The translations under genes were made by a program, and so were the position numbers. The notes beneath the pieces were generated by a model, which saw only the letters and a list, made by a program, of their open reading frames with translations, searched no databases and was not told the DNA's origin. 64,000 nt of DNA from Alloalcanivorax profundimaris (GTDB lineage: Bacteria; Pseudomonadota; Gammaproteobacteria; Pseudomonadales; Alcanivoracaceae), in assembly GCF_015265435.1 (NCBI RefSeq), contig NZ_JABJWH010000005.1, positions 124,001 to 188,000 on the forward strand, in the 5' to 3' direction. Shown here in pieces: positions 60,429 through 64,000 of the stretch (position 1 is its first letter; each line of letters opens with the position of its first letter).

Positions 60429-61286
60429 ATGACACGCTTGAAGGCGTTGTTCATCGCCTTGTACCCGGTTGCCGCCCTGCTCATCTGCCTGCACGCCCTG
60501 GGCCGCTGGTGGCCCGACGGCCACTGGCTGTGGCTGGGGGTGGTGCTGGTCAACGCGCCGATCCTGGCGCTGCTCGCCTGGCTGCTCGGGCGCGGCCCGG
60601 CACGCACCAGCCCGCATCTGCCCGCCGTGACCCTGTGCGCCTGGCTGGGCGCCGCCGTGACCCTGCTCGGCACCCTGGCCCTGGGCGACCCGCGCCCGCT
60701 GGCCTGGTTGTACACGGCGCTGGGCCTGCTCGGGATGTGCGCCTACCTGTTCTGGTACAGCCCCATGCAGCGTGACCCGGCGCGCGGCCCCCAGCCGGGG
60801 CGGCTGCTGCCGCCGCTCAGTTTCCGTGACTTGCGGGGGCGGCTGCGCAGCAGCGGTGATCTGCACGGCCGGCCGGCGGTGTTGCTGTTCTTTCGCGGTA
60901 ACTGGTGCCCGATCTGCATGGCCCAGGTGCGTGAGCTGGCCCGCCGCCGGCCCCAGCTGGAACGGCGCGGCGCGCGCATCGTGCTGATCAGCGCCCAGCC
61001 CGGCAAGCGCACCGAGCGGCTGGCCCGGCGCCTGGGGCTGGAGCTGGAATGGTGGCTGGACGACGACCTGCGTGCCGCCGCCGCCCTGGACATCCTGGAC
61101 CGGGGCGGCACCCCCCTGGGCCTGGAACTGTTCGGCTACGGCCCGGACACGGTGTTGCCCACGGTGCTGATCACCGACGCCCGGGGCGAGATCCGCTATG
61201 TGGACCTGGCCGACAACTACCGCGTGCGGCCGGAGCCGTCGGTGTTCCTGCGCGTGCTGGACAACATGACCCCGGTGCCTCGCTAG
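60429..61286 (+). CDS. membrane-anchored AhpC/TSA-like redoxin
   Basis: 285 residues. Three or four N-terminal helices (residues ~5-115) are followed by a thioredoxin-fold domain: 'PAVLLFFRGNWCPICMAQVRELARRRP', with a CxxC at the active site, and 'TVLPTVLITDARGEIRYVDLADNYRVRPEPS'. It belongs to the peroxiredoxin-like/AhpC-TSA family. The domain has no signal for export, so its side of the membrane is unclear. A lone gene. Confidence 0.82.
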   Translation: MTRLKALFIALYPVAALLICLHALGRWWPDGHWLWLGVVLVNAPILALLAWLLGRGPARTSPHLPAVTLCAWLGAAVTLLGTLALGDPRPLAWLYTALGLLGMCAYLFWYSPMQRDPARGPQPGRLLPPLSFRDLRGRLRSSGDLHGRPAVLLFFRGNWCPICMAQVRELARRRPQLERRGARIVLISAQPGKRTERLARRLGLELEWWLDDDLRAAAALDILDRGGTPLGLELFGYGPDTVLPTVLITDARGEIRYVDLADNYRVRPEPSVFLRVLDNMTPVPR

Positions 61287-61482
61287 GGGTTTTGAACCAA
61301 CGTCCCAAAAAACGCCCTCCCGGTAAACAAAGGTGTCCGGCCCGGGCCGCGCGCTAACCGTACGATTACCCCCGCTACGCTTCCTTACACAGCCGCAACG
61401 GCCTGTGTCTACATCGCGCGAACGCTTCCCTCCCATAGTCGGGAAATACCGAGAATCACTAAAATAAAGGGAGGGGTAGACC
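61287..61482. other. intergenic region with an imperfect dyad
   Basis: No gene seen. ACACAGCCG-CAA-CGGCCTGTGT at about 61387-61408 is an imperfect inverted repeat with a one-base bulge; it may be an operator or a weak hairpin. AAGGGAGGGG before 61483 is the ribosome site of the next gene. Confidence 0.4.
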
Positions 61483-63825
61483 TTGGATATCAAACTCAAG
61501 CCTTTGCTCGGCGGCGGCCTGTTGGCGCTGATGCTCACCGCCTGTGGTGGCGGTGGCGGCGGTGGCGGGGGCAGCGACGGCGCCAACACGCCCACCCCGT
61601 CCACCCGCGAACTGCCCCAGGAAATGGCGGCGGTGGTGGACCAGACCAATGAATTCACCAACGAGTTCTGCCCGGACACCACCAACGGCCAGGCGCCCGG
61701 CGCCGAACTGGACCCGGCGGCCTGCTTGCGGGAAGCCGAGGACGGCGAGGGTGGCGGCGTGCCCGGCCTGGACGGCGTGGTGGCGCGTTTCTGCCCGGTG
61801 GCGGCGCAATCCTTCGACCCCGCCGGCCTGTTCGATCCGGCGGCCTTCGAAGCGGCCTTCGCCGACCCGCAGGGCTTCATCACCGACGGCCCGCTCAGCT
61901 TCCCGGTGGCCTGTCTGCAGGAATCCGCCACCAACCTGGGCGATATCCAGGAACTGGTGGGCGGCGACAACCCGCTCACCGATCAATTGTGCCCGCAGGC
62001 AGCGGCGGCGGATGAGTTCGACCCGGCCACCTGTTTCTCCGAAGTGGCCGGCTCCCTGGGTGGCGACGGCCTGCCCAGTCTGCCCGGCGGCGGTGGCGAC
62101 GGCTCGCCCATCGGCGGCGCCGAGCAGATCTGCCCGGAGGCGTCCCAGAGCGAGATGGGCCCGGAAATGGCGATCAACTGCCTGAGCGAGACCACCCGGG
62201 TGTACATCACCATCATGGACATGATCACCAACCCCAATCCGGTCACCGGCGCGGTGTGTCCGGTGGAGGACAGCACCGGCCGGGTGGACCCGGTGGTGTG
62301 CTTCGAGGAAGCGCTGTCCGGCGGCGGCATGCCATCCCTGCCGGGCCTGGGCGATTTGCCGGGCCTGCCCGGTCTGCCCGGTCTGCCCGGCGGTGGCGAC
62401 GGCGGTGACACCCCGGAGCTGCCCAGTGAATTCACCGACGCCCTGTCCGCCATCTGCCCGGACACCCTGGAAGGCGAAATCGGCCCGACCACCCCGGTGG
62501 ACTGCCTCACCGAAGCCGGCGGCAACCTGGGAGGCCTGACCGACCTGCTCGGCGGCCTGGGTGGCGGTAACCCGCTTACCGACGCCCTGTGCCCGGTGGC
62601 GTCCGGCGGCGACTCCCTGGATCCGGCGGCCTGCTTCAGCGAAGCCCTGGCCAATCTGCCCTCCGGCGGGGGCGGCGGCGAGCCGCAGATTCCCGGCACC
62701 GGCATGTTGCTTGAGCAGATCTGTCCGAGCGCGGCGGCCGGCGAGTTGGGCCCGACCACCCCGATCGAGTGTCTGTCCGAACTGGGCAGCGGCTTCGGCG
62801 GCCTGGAAGACCTGCTCAGCGCCCTGGGCGGCGAGGGCGGCAACCCGCTCACCGGCCAGCTCTGCCCGGCGGCCTCCGAAGGCGGCCAACCGGACCCGGC
62901 GGCCTGCTTCATGGAGGCCCTGGAAGGCCTGCCCGGCGCCTTGCCGCTGCCCGGTGGCGACGGCGGCGGCACGCCGGAGATTCCCGGTGCCGACCAGCTG
63001 CTCGGCCAGATTTGCCCGGCCACCGCCGACGGCGAGATCGGCCCCACCACGCCGGTGGATTGCCTCACCGAGGCCGGTGGCAACCTGGATGGCCTGCAGG
63101 ACCTGCTGGGCGGCCTGGGCGGCAGCAACCCGCTCACCGACGCCCTGTGCCCGGCGGCGTCCGGCGCCGATCAGCTGGACCCGGCGGCCTGCCTCACCGA
63201 GGCCCTGGGCAATCTGCCCGGCGCGCCGGGCGGTGACGGCGGGGTGCCGGAGATTCCCGGCCTCGGCGACGGTTTAAGCCAGATTTGCCCGAACGCCAGC
63301 GCGGGCGAGGCGGGTCCGACCACGCCGCTGGAATGCCTGATGGAAGCCGGCGGCAACTTTGGCCAGTTGGAGGACCTGCTGGGTGGCCTGGGCGGTGGCA
63401 ACCCGCTTACCGATGCCCTGTGCCCGGTGGCTTCCGGCGCCGACTCCCTGGATCCGGCGGCCTGTTTCACCGAGGCCCTGGGCAATCTGCCCGGCGCGCC
63501 GGGCGGTGACGGCGGGGTGCCGGAGATCCCCGGCCTCGGCGATGGGCTGAGCCAGATCTGCCCGACCACGGTGGAAGCCGGCGTGGGCCCGACCACGCCC
63601 ATCGACTGCCTGGTGGAGGCGGGCGGCAATCTGGAGCAGTTGCAGGATCTGCTGGGCGGCGGCCTGGGCGGTGGTGACGAGGGCGGCGACCCGATCACCA
63701 GCCAGCTGTGTCCGGAGGCGGGGGCCGGTGGTCTGAGTCCGACCCTGCCGTTCGAGTGTTTGTTGGAGGCGGGCGGCAGCCTGCCGGATTTGCTCACCGG
63801 TCTGCTTGGGGGGCTGGCGCCCTGA
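61483..63825 (+). CDS. repetitive cysteine-pair lipoprotein, unknown family
   Basis: 780 residues, TTG start behind AAGGGAGGGGTAGACC. The lipoprotein signal 'LLALMLTAC' is followed by nine glycines. From about residue 215 the protein is built of repeats of some 90 residues, beginning near 215, 324, 412, 509, 600 and 691. Each reads 'QICP....GE.GPTTP..CL.EAGGN', a 'DLLGGLGGGNPLT' hinge, then 'LCP.ASG.D.LDPAACF.EAL', and a Gly/Pro linker (PGG.GG.PEIPG). Each full unit has four Cys, likely two disulfides. Two units are near-identical in DNA with a 273-bp period. Residues 40-210 are a diverged version. No known domain recognised; a surface or periplasmic spacer is plausible. Confidence 0.85.
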   Translation: MDIKLKPLLGGGLLALMLTACGGGGGGGGGSDGANTPTPSTRELPQEMAAVVDQTNEFTNEFCPDTTNGQAPGAELDPAACLREAEDGEGGGVPGLDGVVARFCPVAAQSFDPAGLFDPAAFEAAFADPQGFITDGPLSFPVACLQESATNLGDIQELVGGDNPLTDQLCPQAAAADEFDPATCFSEVAGSLGGDGLPSLPGGGGDGSPIGGAEQICPEASQSEMGPEMAINCLSETTRVYITIMDMITNPNPVTGAVCPVEDSTGRVDPVVCFEEALSGGGMPSLPGLGDLPGLPGLPGLPGGGDGGDTPELPSEFTDALSAICPDTLEGEIGPTTPVDCLTEAGGNLGGLTDLLGGLGGGNPLTDALCPVASGGDSLDPAACFSEALANLPSGGGGGEPQIPGTGMLLEQICPSAAAGELGPTTPIECLSELGSGFGGLEDLLSALGGEGGNPLTGQLCPAASEGGQPDPAACFMEALEGLPGALPLPGGDGGGTPEIPGADQLLGQICPATADGEIGPTTPVDCLTEAGGNLDGLQDLLGGLGGSNPLTDALCPAASGADQLDPAACLTEALGNLPGAPGGDGGVPEIPGLGDGLSQICPNASAGEAGPTTPLECLMEAGGNFGQLEDLLGGLGGGNPLTDALCPVASGADSLDPAACFTEALGNLPGAPGGDGGVPEIPGLGDGLSQICPTTVEAGVGPTTPIDCLVEAGGNLEQLQDLLGGGLGGGDEGGDPITSQLCPEAGAGGLSPTLPFECLLEAGGSLPDLLTGLLGGLAP

Positions 63826-63853
63826 TCGTCTGACCGGCTTTCAGTCCAGTCCG

Positions 63854-63883
63854 AAAAAGCCCCGGTTCCCGCCGGGGCTTTTT
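63854..63883 (+). terminator. terminator after the repeat lipoprotein
   Basis: AAAAAGCCCCGG, loop TTCCCG, CCGGGGCTTTTT. A 12-bp stem with A and T runs; works in both directions by structure. Confidence 0.9.
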
Positions 63884-63939
63884 TCGTTGCGGTGCTTGCG
63901 GTGTGCCCTCCAGCGGGGACGCGACCGGGGGGAGGAGGA

Positions 63940-64000
63940 TCAGCGGCCGCGGCGGGGCAGGGTGTCGCGCACCTTGTCGGCCAGGTCGCGGACCGCTTGC
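63940..64000 (-). CDS. C-terminal end of an unidentified gene
   Basis: A minus-strand frame enters from beyond the window and ends at the TGA at 63940-63942. The visible end is QAVRDLADKVRDTLPRRGR. The terminator at 63854 is well placed for it too. Too short to name; it is listed because codon usage and the terminator fit a real gene end. Confidence 0.35.
   Translation of the reverse strand, partial: QAVRDLADKVRDTLPRRGR

Noticed and set aside
62300-63800. Repetitive DNA considered as a CRISPR array
   Set aside because: Period is near 273 bp, the frame is open throughout and repeats encode a conserved protein unit; no short repeat-spacer pattern.

Overview
The window is chromosomal DNA of a high-GC gammaproteobacterium. 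The long block from lolCD to tatD follows the gene order of Pseudomonas aeruginosa PA2987-PA2959 (recalled from memory), but with differences: msbA sits beside lpxK, ycaR is missing, only one Lol permease is present, and an RND pump operon lies between murB and rne. This pattern suits an Alcanivorax-like oil-degrading marine genus. That assignment is an inference; there is no rRNA in the window to test it. No phage, insertion sequence, CRISPR array, tRNA or rRNA gene was seen.

Layout. 1-800: the start of agmatine deiminase and a secreted protein with an acidic tail, both minus. 1048-2965: lipoprotein-release ABC system. 3062-11996: a DUF2062 protein, then a tightly overlapping run comEC-exbB-exbD-msbA-lpxK-kdsB-ptp-murB for DNA uptake, proton-motive-force coupling, and lipid A, KDO and peptidoglycan precursors. 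12287-18014: a three-gene RND efflux operon flanked by two 144-bp directly repeated palindromic elements. 18309-21779: RNase E with a long leader. 22440-27778: rluC, HAD phosphatase, sppA, maf, yceD, rpmF, plsX. 28001-35012: the fatty-acid cluster fabD-fabG-acpP-fabF, then pabC-mltG-tmk-holB. 35067-37619: pilZ, tatD, rmuC.

37726-40793 is an accessory operon: a ModE-like regulator, a TonB-dependent receptor with a ModE-type operator over its promoter, and a small secreted protein. It is a candidate outer-membrane uptake system for molybdate or tungstate. 40938-49290 holds mixed accessory genes: an FMN glutamate-synthase-like protein, a subunit-III-like membrane protein, Cu/Zn superoxide dismutase, a secreted serine protease with a GlyGly-CTERM-like tail, a YiiX-like protein, a class V aminotransferase, a TetR regulator and a DUF1285 protein.

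49294-59455 is the nitrate assimilation locus. Two divergent units, nitrate transporter plus fused phosphatase/kinase and nirB-nirD-FAD reductase-molybdenum nitrate reductase, each have a sigma-54 promoter facing a shared central dyad. The window ends with a Kv-type channel carrying a zinc ribbon, a membrane-anchored redoxin, and a 780-residue lipoprotein made of paired-cysteine repeats. REP-like GTAGGAGCG elements punctuate four gene borders.

The best candidates for something undescribed are the covarying 144-bp palindromes around the efflux operon, the ModE/TonB operon, and the cysteine-repeat lipoprotein.
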